From Bacillota bacterium (GTDB lineage: Bacteria; Bacillota; Bacilli; Alicyclobacillales; SLC66), in NCBI GenBank assembly GCA_021805735.1, contig JAJZEE010000041.1, positions 1-32,138 on the forward strand: a stretch of DNA of 32,138 bases. The letters run 5' to 3'. The notes beneath the pieces are model-generated. The model saw only the letters and a program-made list of their open reading frames with translations, had not been told where the DNA came from and did not search any database. The position numbers were made by a program, and so were the translations under genes. Positions within the stretch are counted from its first letter, which is position 1; each line of letters starts with the position of its first letter. This document shows, one piece after another, positions 22,885 through 31,343 of this stretch.

Positions 22885-23781
22885 TCACAACACAAATTGT
22901 TCACCCTGCCCGACAACACGAAATCCTCTTTCTTCGATTTCGGCCATTGTGCCTTTATCCCACAAACGGTTTGAGTGATTTAAATGTGTAAAATAAACCT
23001 TGGTAGAAAGGGAATCTACCACGGATTGCAAACGTTCCATGGTTTCCATGACTGTTGGATGAGGGATCTCGTTTCGAGCTCGGTTAGGCAATTCATGCTC
23101 GTTGAAGAACGTACCGTCTAAAATTGCGATCGATACACTTGTTACCGCATTGTTCAATCCAACTTGCCAGAAGTTCCAATCATCAATGTCAGGAACATAT
23201 AACAATGAAGATTGATAACCCGAAATTTGTACCGCCGCGGTATCGGAAAACTCATTGCGATGCGGCACTGGAAGAAGACTGATCGCGAGTCTTTCTGTGA
23301 GTTTTATTGGAACGGATGTTTCGGTAGGAAACAGTCTGATGTTTCCCAATTCAACAAGTTGAGAAAACGGAGCATTGTTAACCAGGAATTGAATCATACG
23401 GTCGGTCGCGATGATTGAGATGTTCTTTGCTGAAAACGCTTCTTTGCCCAAATACACCAGACCAAGATAATGCCCGATGTGAGCATGTGTAAGGATAATT
23501 CCTTCGAATGTATAGTCGCCAGGAACAATGCTCATGAGAAAATCATACTGCCGGGACAGATCAGGTGTGGCGTCGACCATCCAGAACGCACGTTTCACAT
23601 CGTCAATAATTGCCAAAGAACTGACCCATTTTGGAGCTTCCAGTCCGACACGAACATGGTTGCAATTCGGGCAATTGCAACCCATCTGTGGAACTCCTGC
23701 GTCCTGAGCATTACCAAGGACGATTACACGAACATTACTGTCAAAAATGTCCGTTCGCCGATTTGAAGTCAGTATTTTGGA
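22885..23781 (-). CDS. PqqB-like metallo-beta-lactamase-fold hydrolase, start unclear
   Basis: From the first ATG (23685) the product has 266 residues: the cysteine cluster CNCPNC, DATPDLSRQYDFL, the metal motif region LTHAHIGHYLGLVYLG, PVPHRNEFSD, LLYVPDIDDWNFW and ILDGTFFNEHEL, as in PqqB-like proteins. The second metal-site Asp of HxHxDH is Gly here (HAHIGH). The frame continues upstream to 23781 and encodes NVRVIVLGNAQDAGVPQ, the first strand of this family, so the true protein starts earlier. No ATG, GTG or TTG exists there. An AAAGGGTGA Shine-Dalgarno (about 23783-23791) points to ATA 23775 or CTG 23772. The gene either uses a rare start codon or has lost its start. The substrate is unknown, and no PQQ genes are nearby. 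Confidence 0.75.
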   Translation of the reverse strand, partial: SKILTSNRRTDIFDSNVRVIVLGNAQDAGVPQMGCNCPNCNHVRVGLEAPKWVSSLAIIDDVKRAFWMVDATPDLSRQYDFLMSIVPGDYTFEGIILTHAHIGHYLGLVYLGKEAFSAKNISIIATDRMIQFLVNNAPFSQLVELGNIRLFPTETSVPIKLTERLAISLLPVPHRNEFSDTAAVQISGYQSSLLYVPDIDDWNFWQVGLNNAVTSVSIAILDGTFFNEHELPNRARNEIPHPTVMETMERLQSVVDSLSTKVYFTHLNHSNRLWDKGTMAEIEERGFRVVGQGEQFVL

Positions 23782-24060
23782 TCACCCTTTTTCCGGGATA
23801 GCAGTCTGGTCCGAGTTCTATTTGAGATCTCCGGCCCGCGTCCTGCCTGGAAAGAACATTCGGTCGAGATCAACCGGGTTGCGCTTGCAGGTGATTTGCT
23901 CAATCGCAAGTTTTGCAGTTCCTGCGGAACGGGGCTGCAAACCGTCATAAAGGGGTTGTCCGAAACATGCATGAAAGAAGCATTCGTTCCGCCGGCAACC
24001 CGGACTGCCGCTCCAACCATATTTGCAGGAGTTTCTCGATTTCACGGCAGTCACGGGTGA
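23767..24060 (+). pseudogene. Possible zinc-ribbon gene remnant
   Basis: An open stretch of 97 codons without an early start codon encodes EINRVALAGDLLNRKFCSSC followed by GTGLQ. The F-C-x-x-C-G-T pattern resembles the GFA/Mss4-like zinc fold, but the second Cys pair and a sensible C-terminus are missing. It may be a decayed gene or chance. The region lies between the two minus-strand genes. Confidence 0.2.
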
Positions 24061-24593
24061 TCTATGGGCGCCTGACTATCTGTCTCGCGCAATTGGTCTA
24101 TGACTTTGGTCAGCCAGTCCACTTCTAGCTGCGTGTGAAGAATCTGGTGCTCTATGGACAGCGCAATGCCCGAAGAACGGTGATGTTTGGCCGCGTTTTG
24201 CAGCGCCTCGATTTGATTGCGCAGATGTTCCAGACGCAACTGGAGATTACTGGCGGCCTCCTGCCCGGGCAGATGATCGAGAAACAGTAAGCCCACGTCG
24301 CCCTTATAGATCGGTCTATCCGCACGCGCCAGATTCTGCCGCAAGAGGGCGCCAAACTGCCTCTGACCTTCTGGCGTAATGGAGAATACTTTTCGCGGCG
24401 GCCGATTTCCCTCCTGTTCCGTATGAACGGTCACCAATCCGGAACCGGACATTCGTTCCAGGAGGGCGTATGCGGTAGCTTTTTTCATGTCCGTGACCTG
24501 AATGAGATTCTTTTCGATAAAATCGTTGATTTGATATCCATGTGCGCTCTGTACCATCAGGATTCCAAGCAAAAACAAAGATCGTTCATCCAT
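24051..24593 (-). CDS. PadR family transcriptional regulator
   Basis: The 180-residue form starting MDERSLFLLGILMVQSAHGY has the PadR winged helix (residues of about 5-90, with KATAYALLERMSGSGLV and PPRKVFSITPEGQRQF) and a C-terminal helical dimerisation domain. ATG 24593 is preferred because it matches the family N-terminus and has AGGGGGTAGG upstream. A longer form from 24686 would run through the promoter. PadR proteins repress drug exporters or phenolic-acid genes and are released by ligand. Here the divergent neighbour is an MFS exporter with a shared promoter region, so mutual control is very likely. Confidence 0.87.
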   Translation of the reverse strand: MDERSLFLLGILMVQSAHGYQINDFIEKNLIQVTDMKKATAYALLERMSGSGLVTVHTEQEGNRPPRKVFSITPEGQRQFGALLRQNLARADRPIYKGDVGLLFLDHLPGQEAASNLQLRLEHLRNQIEALQNAAKHHRSSGIALSIEHQILHTQLEVDWLTKVIDQLRETDSQAPIDHP

Positions 24594-24627
24594 GGCGGGC
24601 GCCCTACCCCCTGTCTGCAGCATGTTC

Positions 24628-24656
24628 ATTATAGTGTCATTGACTCCGATGGTCAA
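24628..24656 (-). promoter_or_regulatory. Promoter of the PadR gene
   Basis: On the minus strand TTGACC (24656-24651), 17 nt and TATAAT (24633-24628) point to the PadR gene. It overlaps the opposite promoter of the MFS gene almost completely, so polymerase can use only one at a time. Confidence 0.8.
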
Positions 24657-24668
24657 CGGCATTATAAT
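24640..24668 (+). promoter_or_regulatory. Promoter of the MFS gene inside a PadR-type palindrome
   Basis: TTGACT (24640-24645), 17 nt and TATAAT (24663-24668) form a near-consensus promoter. The whole block 24621-24675 is an imperfect palindrome bounded by CATGT and ACATG, half-sites like those bound by PadR proteins. A PadR dimer here would shut both genes. Confidence 0.8.
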
Positions 24669-24768
24669 CTCGACATGATTAATCACGCGTGACTATATGC
24701 GGCTCATTTGAAGGACTGAGAACTTTGCGCTGCAGGGGCGAGGACGATCATGCGAAGGATGGTGTAGG

Positions 24769-25956
24769 GTGTTTAAGAAGCTGATTGTGATTCTCGTCAT
24801 GTTAATTACGGTATTTATCGGTTTTGGACTGATCATCCCGGTCTTGCCGTTGATGGTCAGGCAGGTGGGGGCGGCGCCAATACAGTTGGGCCTGATGTTG
24901 GCGGTGTATTCAGCTGCAGCCTTCGTTACTTCACCCTGGTGGGGTCGCATGTCTGACCGCGTAGGGAGAAAACCCGTCTTAATCACAGGATTGCTGGGTT
25001 TTGCGGTCAGCTTCCTGCTGTTTGGTCTGGCCGGGCACATTCTGTGGCTCATGTACTTTGCACGCGTTATAGGCGGAGGTTTTTCTGGCGCCGTCACGGC
25101 GACTGCCATGGCATACATCGCCGAAGTCACAAGCATAGAAGATCGCACGAGAGGGATGGCATTGGCGGGCGCCTCCATCGGTTTGGGATTCATCATTGGG
25201 CCAGGCGTTGGGGGTCTGTTGTCTCGTTTCGGGTTGAGTGTGCCCTTTTTTGTCGCGTCGTTGCTTGCAGTGGGGAATGCCCTGTGGGGCGCGGTCGCTC
25301 TACGGGAGTCTCGCAGTGCTGAACACCGCAAAGCGGATTCTGACGCGGAGTCCGGGTTCGCGAATTCTCGCTGGAAGGCTTTTTCCGGTTCCCTCAAGTA
25401 CCTCTATCTTGTCGGCTTTATTGGTCAGTTCGCGGTCACGGCTCTGGAAGGCACCTTTCAGTACTTTGAGATGCTCAGAATCGGCGCCGATGCGTTCGAA
25501 ATTGGCGGCATGTTTGTCATTTCCGGGTTGGCGGCCGCATTGGTGCAGGGTGGAATCATCCCGCGTTACGTCAGACACGGGAGAGAACTGCCAGCGTTGT
25601 ATGTCGGGCTGATCATTTCGGGAATCGGACTGATTCTTATCTTATTGTCAGCGAACTTCTGGAGCGCCACCTTGTTCATCACGATCTTCAGCGTCGGCAA
25701 TACGGTCATTCGCGCGCCGCTTACTTCGCTGATTACCAAACAGACGAAAGTGGGGCTTGGACTGGCCAACGGCCTGCTGTCGTCCCTGGATAACCTGGCG
25801 CGAATCGTAGGGCCTCTTCTAGCCACGACGCTTTATGAACTGCGCCCGAGTCTCCCCTATGCCCTCGTAGCCGTGGTTACGTTTGCGGCAACGGGACTGC
25901 TCGGCGCCTATAAACACGCCGCAAAGTCCGTAGCGCCAATTCAGCAACCGCAGTAG
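24769..25956 (+). CDS. MFS drug/metabolite exporter (TetA/Bmr-like)
   Basis: A 12-segment transporter of 395 residues with the MFS motif A WWGRMSDRVGRKPVL between helices 2 and 3 and the antiporter-type motif C GLGFIIGPGVGGLLS in helix 5. A polar central loop (SRSAEHRKADSDAES) separates the two halves. GTG 24769 has AAGGATGG in front. The family exports drugs or toxic metabolites with proton antiport. Control by the divergent PadR regulator supports an efflux role. The substrate is unknown. Confidence 0.88.
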   Translation: MFKKLIVILVMLITVFIGFGLIIPVLPLMVRQVGAAPIQLGLMLAVYSAAAFVTSPWWGRMSDRVGRKPVLITGLLGFAVSFLLFGLAGHILWLMYFARVIGGGFSGAVTATAMAYIAEVTSIEDRTRGMALAGASIGLGFIIGPGVGGLLSRFGLSVPFFVASLLAVGNALWGAVALRESRSAEHRKADSDAESGFANSRWKAFSGSLKYLYLVGFIGQFAVTALEGTFQYFEMLRIGADAFEIGGMFVISGLAAALVQGGIIPRYVRHGRELPALYVGLIISGIGLILILLSANFWSATLFITIFSVGNTVIRAPLTSLITKQTKVGLGLANGLLSSLDNLARIVGPLLATTLYELRPSLPYALVAVVTFAATGLLGAYKHAAKSVAPIQQPQ

Positions 25957-26035
25957 TCTCCCGTCTGAGTCTTGCGCAGCCAAGTCCAGAGCAATTCACG
26001 ACGCCAACAGCCGACATGAAAAACCGCTAGGCCGG

Positions 26036-26100
26036 AATCGTATGCTGCGCCGAGGCGAGTTCGGCGCAGCCGTGTTTGAGAAGCGGCGCAGCATACGATT
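26036..26100. repeat. Perfect 17-bp inverted repeat around a 31-nt loop
   Basis: AATCGTATGCTGCGCCG (26036-26052) is the exact reverse complement of 26084-26100. A nested 7-bp hairpin (GCGCCGA/TCGGCGC) competes with it. It follows the MFS gene by 80 nt and lacks a T-run. It could be a transcript-end structure, the remains of a small mobile element, or a protein site. Confidence 0.65.
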
Positions 26101-26185
26101 GCGGCGGGCAGAGACGATCGTATTATCAGGATAGGCATACTCCTCGTCATATTCTTCATAGTATCCAGACGTGGGGGGGAAGCGA

Positions 26186-26710
26186 ATGAAGTCTCCAAGG
26201 GGAAGGATGAAGTTGAATCGTTATAGAACCAATAGCAGAAAATCAGGCAAAAAGATACGGTTAATACTAGTTTTCGAATTTGCCCTCATATCTGTACTCG
26301 TCATTATACTCCTGTTTTCATTAAACCCCTTTCAGAGCACAAATCCGCTGGCGTCCATAGCGACGATTGGGGAGAATGTGGTCGGCGCCTGGCAATACGA
26401 TGGAGAAAACGCACAAGGAAATCTAGTGTTCTACAATGGGTACGAACCCGTGACTATTCCGGCCGACTCAAAGACCTTCGCGGCGGACGGCGAATTCGTT
26501 GTTATCGAATCACACACCCCAAATAGCATAACATACGAATCTACCCTTGAAGCTGAACTGTTTAACCCCCTTTCAGTGACATCCATAATTCTTATCCTGT
26601 TGCTTATCATGACTTTGCCTTTCATTTTAGTGAGGTTAAGTCACCGGGTTGGGCGAAAGAAGGGAAAGGGATCCAAACGTTTCGTTGCTCACAGTCGAAG
26701 ACGCGCGTGA
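26186..26710 (+). CDS. Hypothetical protein with two membrane segments
   Basis: The 174-residue protein has a very basic N-terminus (residues 1-24), a membrane helix at about 25-46, a soluble part of about 80 residues outside (with VVGAWQYDGENAQGNLVFYN and VVIESHTPNSITYES), a second helix at about 127-149 and a basic tail RKKGKGSKR. I recognise no family. GGGGGGAA stands 5-6 nt before ATG 26186. GTG 26171 is less likely. It is alone between the MFS gene and the sugar regulator and has its own terminator. Confidence 0.65.
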   Translation: MKSPRGRMKLNRYRTNSRKSGKKIRLILVFEFALISVLVIILLFSLNPFQSTNPLASIATIGENVVGAWQYDGENAQGNLVFYNGYEPVTIPADSKTFAADGEFVVIESHTPNSITYESTLEAELFNPLSVTSIILILLLIMTLPFILVRLSHRVGRKKGKGSKRFVAHSRRRA

Positions 26711-26802
26711 TGGTGAACAAAGAGGACTCCCACCCACAGCAGGGCGCGGAGCTTCTTTCTCTTTCCGATTTTGCCCACGTGCGGAAAGTGGGCTTGATGA
26801 CA

Positions 26803-26842
26803 GGAACGCTGGCATTACCCCAAGATGGCGCGTTCCTTTTTT
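26803..26842 (+). terminator. Intrinsic terminator after the two-TM protein gene
   Basis: GGAACGC (26803-26809) pairs with GCGTTCC (26830-26836), and a six-T run follows. A second small hairpin GCCCAC/GTGGGC lies just upstream (26773-26792). Confidence 0.8.
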
Positions 26843-26850
26843 GCATAACA

Positions 26851-26870
26851 TGATATACTTGGCATATTCA
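26851..26870 (+). promoter_or_regulatory. Extended -10 promoter of the sugar regulator gene
   Basis: TGATATACT (26851-26859) is an extended -10 element. No good -35 box is visible. It is followed by TTGGCATATTCA, which shares TGGCATA with the region right behind the permease promoter (28116-28122), so TGGCATA may be part of an operator for the encoded repressor. Confidence 0.45.
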
Positions 26871-26915
26871 CATAGGTGTCATAGTGACTCGATGTTCTCT
26901 AAGGAGCTGTAAATC

Positions 26916-28082
26916 ATGGATACACCGCTGTACGAGCAGATCTACGAGTATGTGCTCAACGAAGTGAAGGAAGGGCGCCTGCGTCCGGGCGACCGTGTGT
27001 CGTCTGAAAAGGAGCTTGCCGACCAGTTCGGCGTGAGCCGGATCACATCCAAGAGCGCGCTGGAAAAATTGGCCCAGTCAGGTGTGGTGCTGCGCATCAA
27101 GGGGAAGGGAACCTATGTGGCAGAGGGGTCGGATGCGCCTGACGGCGACAGCCATGAGAGTGTACCTGCAAATGGAACTCCTGCAGAAGAAATTCCTGGA
27201 TCTGCCGCTATCGCGGCCAAACGTCTATTTGGCCTGATCTTGCCGGACTTCTCCGAATCCTTCGGGCTGGGTCTGGTATATGCAATTGAAGAACGCTGTT
27301 CCGAACTTGGCATGCGGCTCCTGCTAAAGCGATCCTACGGTCGTCAGGATGAGGAGGAGAGCGCCATTGACAGTTTCATGGAGCTCGGGGTTGATGGCCT
27401 GATCATTTTCCCCGTACACGGCGAACACTACAACACCGGTCTGCTGCGCCTGGTGCTGAATCGCTTCCCTGTGGTCCTGATCGACCGCTATCTGAAGGGC
27501 ATACCGGCCTGCTCTGTATACACAGACAACCGTCAGGCTGCTCAGGAACTGACCAGCCATCTCTTCCAGCAGGGCCACAAACGCATCGCCTTTATGTCCC
27601 CGCCGACAGAACACACCTCCACCATCGAGGATCGGTTGAACGGTTTCATGGATGCGTATTTGGCTAATGGATTGCTGCTAAACCCGCAATACCTGGTCAC
27701 ACAACTCCGCAGCACACTGCCCACTTCGTCTTTCAACATGGTGCATATCCGCGCGGATGAAGACATCATCCGCGAATTCACCCAAGAGCATCCAGAAGTT
27801 ACCGCATTTGTGGCCAGTGAATACAACCTGGCTCTCTTGCTCTGGGAAACGCTAACGAAGATGGGGCGGCGCCTTCCAGATGATTACTCCGTCGCGTGTT
27901 TCGATTCTACTCCGCATGTGTTCGACGTTCCGCTGTTCACGCATATTGCGCAGGATGAAAACATGATCGGCAGAACGGCCGTCGATATTCTGATGAGCCA
28001 AGTTGAAGGGGAGGAACCGCCACTGTACCATACTGTTCAATTCCAGATGGTCCAGGGGAGATCGATCAAAAAGTTTTCTTAG
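26916..28082 (+). CDS. AraR-type regulator: GntR HTH with LacI-like sugar-binding domain
   Basis: The first 70 residues are a GntR winged helix (YEQIYEYVLNEVKEGRLRPG, FGVSRITSKSALEKL). After a linker, residues of about 103-388 are a LacI-type periplasmic-binding-protein fold (FGLILPDFSESFGLGLVYAI, VDGLIIFPV, VVLIDRYLKGIPACSVYTDN). This fusion is the AraR architecture, a repressor released by a sugar. AAGGAG lies 9 nt before ATG 26916. It heads a locus with sugar permeases, a GH76 hydrolase and a binding protein, so the inducer is probably a mannose-type sugar or oligosaccharide. Confidence 0.9.
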   Translation: MDTPLYEQIYEYVLNEVKEGRLRPGDRVSSEKELADQFGVSRITSKSALEKLAQSGVVLRIKGKGTYVAEGSDAPDGDSHESVPANGTPAEEIPGSAAIAAKRLFGLILPDFSESFGLGLVYAIEERCSELGMRLLLKRSYGRQDEEESAIDSFMELGVDGLIIFPVHGEHYNTGLLRLVLNRFPVVLIDRYLKGIPACSVYTDNRQAAQELTSHLFQQGHKRIAFMSPPTEHTSTIEDRLNGFMDAYLANGLLLNPQYLVTQLRSTLPTSSFNMVHIRADEDIIREFTQEHPEVTAFVASEYNLALLLWETLTKMGRRLPDDYSVACFDSTPHVFDVPLFTHIAQDENMIGRTAVDILMSQVEGEEPPLYHTVQFQMVQGRSIKKFS

Positions 28083-28085
28083 ATG

Positions 28086-28122
28086 TTGACATATCAGGAA
28101 TACTGCTATATCATGCTGGCAT
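28086..28122 (+). promoter_or_regulatory. Promoter of the sugar transport operon
   Basis: TTGACA (28086-28091), 17 nt and TATCAT (28109-28114) make a strong promoter just after the regulator stop. TGGCATA (28116-28122), also found behind the regulator's own promoter, lies at the start site and may be the operator. Confidence 0.75.
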
Positions 28123-28164
28123 ACCTAATATATAAGGCTGTCGGTTTGATAGGAGTGGTTCACT

Positions 28165-28326
28165 GTGCCTGCAATCCCTATGCCTCTTGCACGACCCCGA
28201 TGCAAACGCTTTCAATGCGGAGCCAAATGGTCATGGCCTTCAGGATGGCCGCGCGCTGATGACAGCGTGGAGGCCGGACCAGAAAGAGGGCAGGTGATCG
28301 CCAATGGTCAAACCGTCGCGCAGTGA
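28165..28326 (+). CDS. Possible small leader ORF (53 aa) before the permease
   Basis: GTG 28165 lies about 9 nt after AGGAG, behind a strong promoter. The ORF begins MPAIPMPLARPRCKRFQCGA, ends GQTVAQ and overlaps the permease start by 23 nt. No family is recognised. It may be a leader ORF that couples translation or an accident of the 220-nt leader. Confidence 0.3.
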   Translation: MPAIPMPLARPRCKRFQCGAKWSWPSGWPRADDSVEAGPERGQVIANGQTVAQ

Positions 28327-29236
28327 GGTTCTCACCGAGCCGCGTGAACGTACCATGCGGGTTTCGCGCTTGAACGCGCACGAGTCGAGAATGGCCTATC
28401 TGTTTGTCAGTCCGGCGATGCTCCTGTTTTTCATCTTCGCCCTGCTCCCCGCCGTGGCGGCGCTTTTGCTGAGTTTCACCAATTACGACATTCTCAACCC
28501 GCCGCAATGGACTGGACTGGTCAATTACGCGCGAATCTTGCAGGATCAGGTGTTTCAGCAGACGCTTGGGAACATTCTTTACTACGTGGTGCTGTACATC
28601 CCGTTTATGATCACCCTGTCGCTTCTGGTCGCATTGGCGTTGAACCGGAAGATGCCCGGCATGAAATTCTTCCGCACAATCTACTACCTGCCGGTCATCT
28701 CGTCGCCGGTGGCGGCGTCCACAGTCTGGATGTGGCTGTTTAACCAGAACTATGGCGTCATCAACCAGATCCTCAGTCTGTTTGGCATCAATGGTCCCAA
28801 CTGGTTGTTTGACGTCAACTCGGCGATGGTCGCGATCGTCATCGTGACGATCTGGCAGGGCCTGGGCGGCAACATGATCATCTATCTGGCGGGTCTTCAG
28901 GGCATTCCGGAATATCTGTACGAAGCGGCCACGCTTGATGGCGCAAACAAGTGGCAGATGTTCCGCTACATCATTTGGCCGTCGCTGCGCACCACCACCT
29001 TTTTCGTTACCACCACCTCGTTCATAGGCGCCTTCCAACTATTTGACCAGGCATATGTCATGACGCAGGGTGGACCGGGCAATTCCACGCTTACGCCGGT
29101 TTACAACATTTACAACAACGGCTTTGAACAATTGCAGATGGGCTATGCGTCGGCGCAAGCGTTTACCCTTTTTGTCATCATCATCATCGTGTCGATGATC
29201 AATCTTCGCGTTAACCGCGAACAAAACCTGGTATAG
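28304..29236 (+). CDS. Sugar ABC transporter permease, MalF/UgpA type
   Basis: This 310-residue membrane protein of the carbohydrate-uptake (CUT1) family has about six helices, an N-terminal cytoplasmic tail, and the EAA loop EYLYEAATLDGANKWQMFRYI that contacts the ATPase. ATG 28304 has GGCAGGTGA in front. It pairs with the next permease. No ATPase gene is in the window, so a shared MsmX-type ATPase, as in other Bacillota, is likely. Confidence 0.9.
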   Translation: MVKPSRSEVLTEPRERTMRVSRLNAHESRMAYLFVSPAMLLFFIFALLPAVAALLLSFTNYDILNPPQWTGLVNYARILQDQVFQQTLGNILYYVVLYIPFMITLSLLVALALNRKMPGMKFFRTIYYLPVISSPVAASTVWMWLFNQNYGVINQILSLFGINGPNWLFDVNSAMVAIVIVTIWQGLGGNMIIYLAGLQGIPEYLYEAATLDGANKWQMFRYIIWPSLRTTTFFVTTTSFIGAFQLFDQAYVMTQGGPGNSTLTPVYNIYNNGFEQLQMGYASAQAFTLFVIIIIVSMINLRVNREQNLV

Positions 29237-29250
29237 GTGGGGAATGGACG

Positions 29251-30129
29251 ATGAAAGTCCGCTGGACATCTGCGCGAATCGCAAGAGAGACGCTGTTTTA
29301 CCTCCTTCTGACCGCCTTCGGGTTAGTTATGTTTCTGCCGTTTGAATGGGCGCTCAGCACGTCGTTTCAGCCGGACAAGGACATCTTCACAATTCCGCTG
29401 CACTGGTTTCCCGCGCACTTCACCTTTGCACACTACGTGAAGGCGTTTACCACCGTGCCGTTTGGTCGGTACTTTCTCAACTCGTTCATCCTGGCTATCT
29501 CGGGCGTGGCGACCAACCTGTTCTTCGGCTCCCTGGCCGGCTACGCATTTGCCCGAATGGTGTTTCGCGGCCGCCAGGCGATGTTTCGCATCCTGCTCAC
29601 ATCCATGATGGTGCCTGGCGTCGTGACGCTGATTCCGACATTCATCATCATCCGTTCGTTTCCGCTGATAGGCGGCAACAATCTGTTCGGGCAAGGCGGT
29701 TTCGGCCTGCTCAATACGTACTGGGCGGTCATCCTTCCGGGGGCGGCGGGCGCTTTTGCCGTATTCATGATGCGTCAGTTCTTTATGACGCTCCCCACCG
29801 ATCTCGGCGAGGCGGCGAAGATCGACGGCTGCGGCGAGTTTCGGATTTTCTGGAATATCTATCTTCCTCTTTGCAAACCAGCGCTTGCAACACTGGGCGT
29901 CTTTACCTTTCAGGCTGGTTGGAATTCGTTTCTATGGCCGCTCATCGTGTTCACCAACGGGCAACTGGCGACAGTACAGATGGGATTGCAGGCGTTCTCC
30001 TACAACCATAACACCGATTTCGGTCCGCTCATGGCGGCTTCCATTGTGGTCATGTTGCCGCTCGTCCTCATCTTCATCTATGCGCAGAAGTACATGACGC
30101 AGGGGATCGCCTTTTCGGGCACCAAGTAA
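29251..30129 (+). CDS. Sugar ABC transporter permease, MalG/UgpE type
   Basis: The partner permease of 292 residues has six predicted helices and the EAA loop DLGEAAKIDGCGEFRIFWNI. The C-terminus MTQGIAFSGTK is characteristic of the MalG/UgpE/LacG group (usual form QGLTAGAVKG). It follows the first permease after 14 nt behind GGTGGGGA. Confidence 0.9.
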   Translation: MKVRWTSARIARETLFYLLLTAFGLVMFLPFEWALSTSFQPDKDIFTIPLHWFPAHFTFAHYVKAFTTVPFGRYFLNSFILAISGVATNLFFGSLAGYAFARMVFRGRQAMFRILLTSMMVPGVVTLIPTFIIIRSFPLIGGNNLFGQGGFGLLNTYWAVILPGAAGAFAVFMMRQFFMTLPTDLGEAAKIDGCGEFRIFWNIYLPLCKPALATLGVFTFQAGWNSFLWPLIVFTNGQLATVQMGLQAFSYNHNTDFGPLMAASIVVMLPLVLIFIYAQKYMTQGIAFSGTK

Positions 30130-30163
30130 AGTCATAGCCTGCGAGGCAAGGGGGATTATCCAA

Positions 30164-31243
30164 ATGAAGTCAGAATCGGCTATGGAACCGGAATGGCAAT
30201 TCGCGCTCAAGGCGTACAAGTCGCTGCGTGACCGTTTCTACGATAAAAATGCCCGACTGTATAGAGAACACGATCCGCGACAAGCGAATGATCGTCCGTA
30301 CGCCTTTGTCTGGCCTTACTCGGGCGTGATGACTGCCGTCAACGCCTTGGCCAGTCACTCCGAGTACGGTGAGCGGTTCCTCTCCGACGTTCGGGAGCTG
30401 GCGGATTCTCTTGAGGAGTACTGGAATCCGGCGGGACCCGTGCCCGGTTACGATTCCTGCGTTATGCGATATGGATCCGATGGGCGGTTTTACGATGATA
30501 ACGAGTGGCTGGGAATGGCTCTTCTACAGGCTGGTCAGTTACTGCGGGATGATCGATTGCTGGAGCGCGCGCGCCTTGCCTTCCGCTTTGCCGTCAGCGG
30601 TTGGAGCGAGGAGATGGGCGGCGGGTTGTATTGGAAAGAGGGCCGTCGCGACACGAAAAACACGTGTTCCAATGGACCGGGCGCCGTGCTCGCGTTGCAA
30701 CTCTACGAAGTGGATCCGCAGCCGGAGTACCTGGACTGGGCCAGTAGGTTGCTCGACTGGACGGCCCGTCTTAAAGATCCGGACACAGGGGTCTATTGGG
30801 ATCATCTGAAGACAGATGGTACGGTGGGTCTCGCCACTTGGACATACAACACAGGCAGTGTCTTGCATGCTCATGTGTTGCTCTACCGACATACGGGTAA
30901 CGTCGAAGCGTTGTCGGAAGCCCGTCGGTTGGCGGATGCAAGTCTGCGACACTTTGCCGCAGTCAAGGGAAATGAGGTCTCCTTTCCCGCGATGCCTTGG
31001 TTCAACGTGGTGCTGTTGCGGGGGTACCTCGCTCTGCGAGAGGCCGATTTTGAAATGGGAGAGCGTTGCGTAGGAGCCTTTCGATCCTACGTTCGCCTAG
31101 CCTGGAAACAGGGGCCGGACAAACGCGGACTGTTCGGTCGCGATTGGAGCGTTCCCACCCGCGAGACAGAAACGGATGTCCGGTGTCTGCTTGACCAGGC
31201 GGCCATGGTGGAAGCGGCGGCCTTGCTGGCCATCGTTCAGTAG
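30164..31243 (+). CDS. Glycoside hydrolase family 76 protein, cytoplasmic
   Basis: The 359-residue protein has the alpha/alpha-barrel pattern of GH76 with the paired catalytic Asp111-Asp112 in FYDDNEWLGMALLQAGQLL, then GGGLYWKEGRRDTKNTCSNG and YNTGSVLHAHVLLYRHTG. GH76 enzymes cleave alpha-1,6-mannan linkages. There is no signal peptide, so it should act on oligosaccharides after import by the neighbouring transporter. It has 34 nt to the permease gene and sits before the binding-protein gene. A related (alpha/alpha)6 barrel activity is possible, but the DDN motif supports GH76. Confidence 0.8.
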   Translation: MKSESAMEPEWQFALKAYKSLRDRFYDKNARLYREHDPRQANDRPYAFVWPYSGVMTAVNALASHSEYGERFLSDVRELADSLEEYWNPAGPVPGYDSCVMRYGSDGRFYDDNEWLGMALLQAGQLLRDDRLLERARLAFRFAVSGWSEEMGGGLYWKEGRRDTKNTCSNGPGAVLALQLYEVDPQPEYLDWASRLLDWTARLKDPDTGVYWDHLKTDGTVGLATWTYNTGSVLHAHVLLYRHTGNVEALSEARRLADASLRHFAAVKGNEVSFPAMPWFNVVLLRGYLALREADFEMGERCVGAFRSYVRLAWKQGPDKRGLFGRDWSVPTRETETDVRCLLDQAAMVEAAALLAIVQ

Positions 31244-31343
31244 AGAGAGGGCGTGAAAGGGGGAATGCGGGGGTCGTAGTGGGCCGCTTGGCAGATACAG
31301 AAAGAAAGTGGCGCAAACTTCTAAAAATAAAGGGGCGAACAGC

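Noticed and set aside
28178-29038. 286-codon minus-strand ORF opposite the first sugar permease
   Set aside because: It is rich in His, Arg, Asp and Gln, as expected from the antisense of a hydrophobic protein gene, and it overlaps a clear permease.
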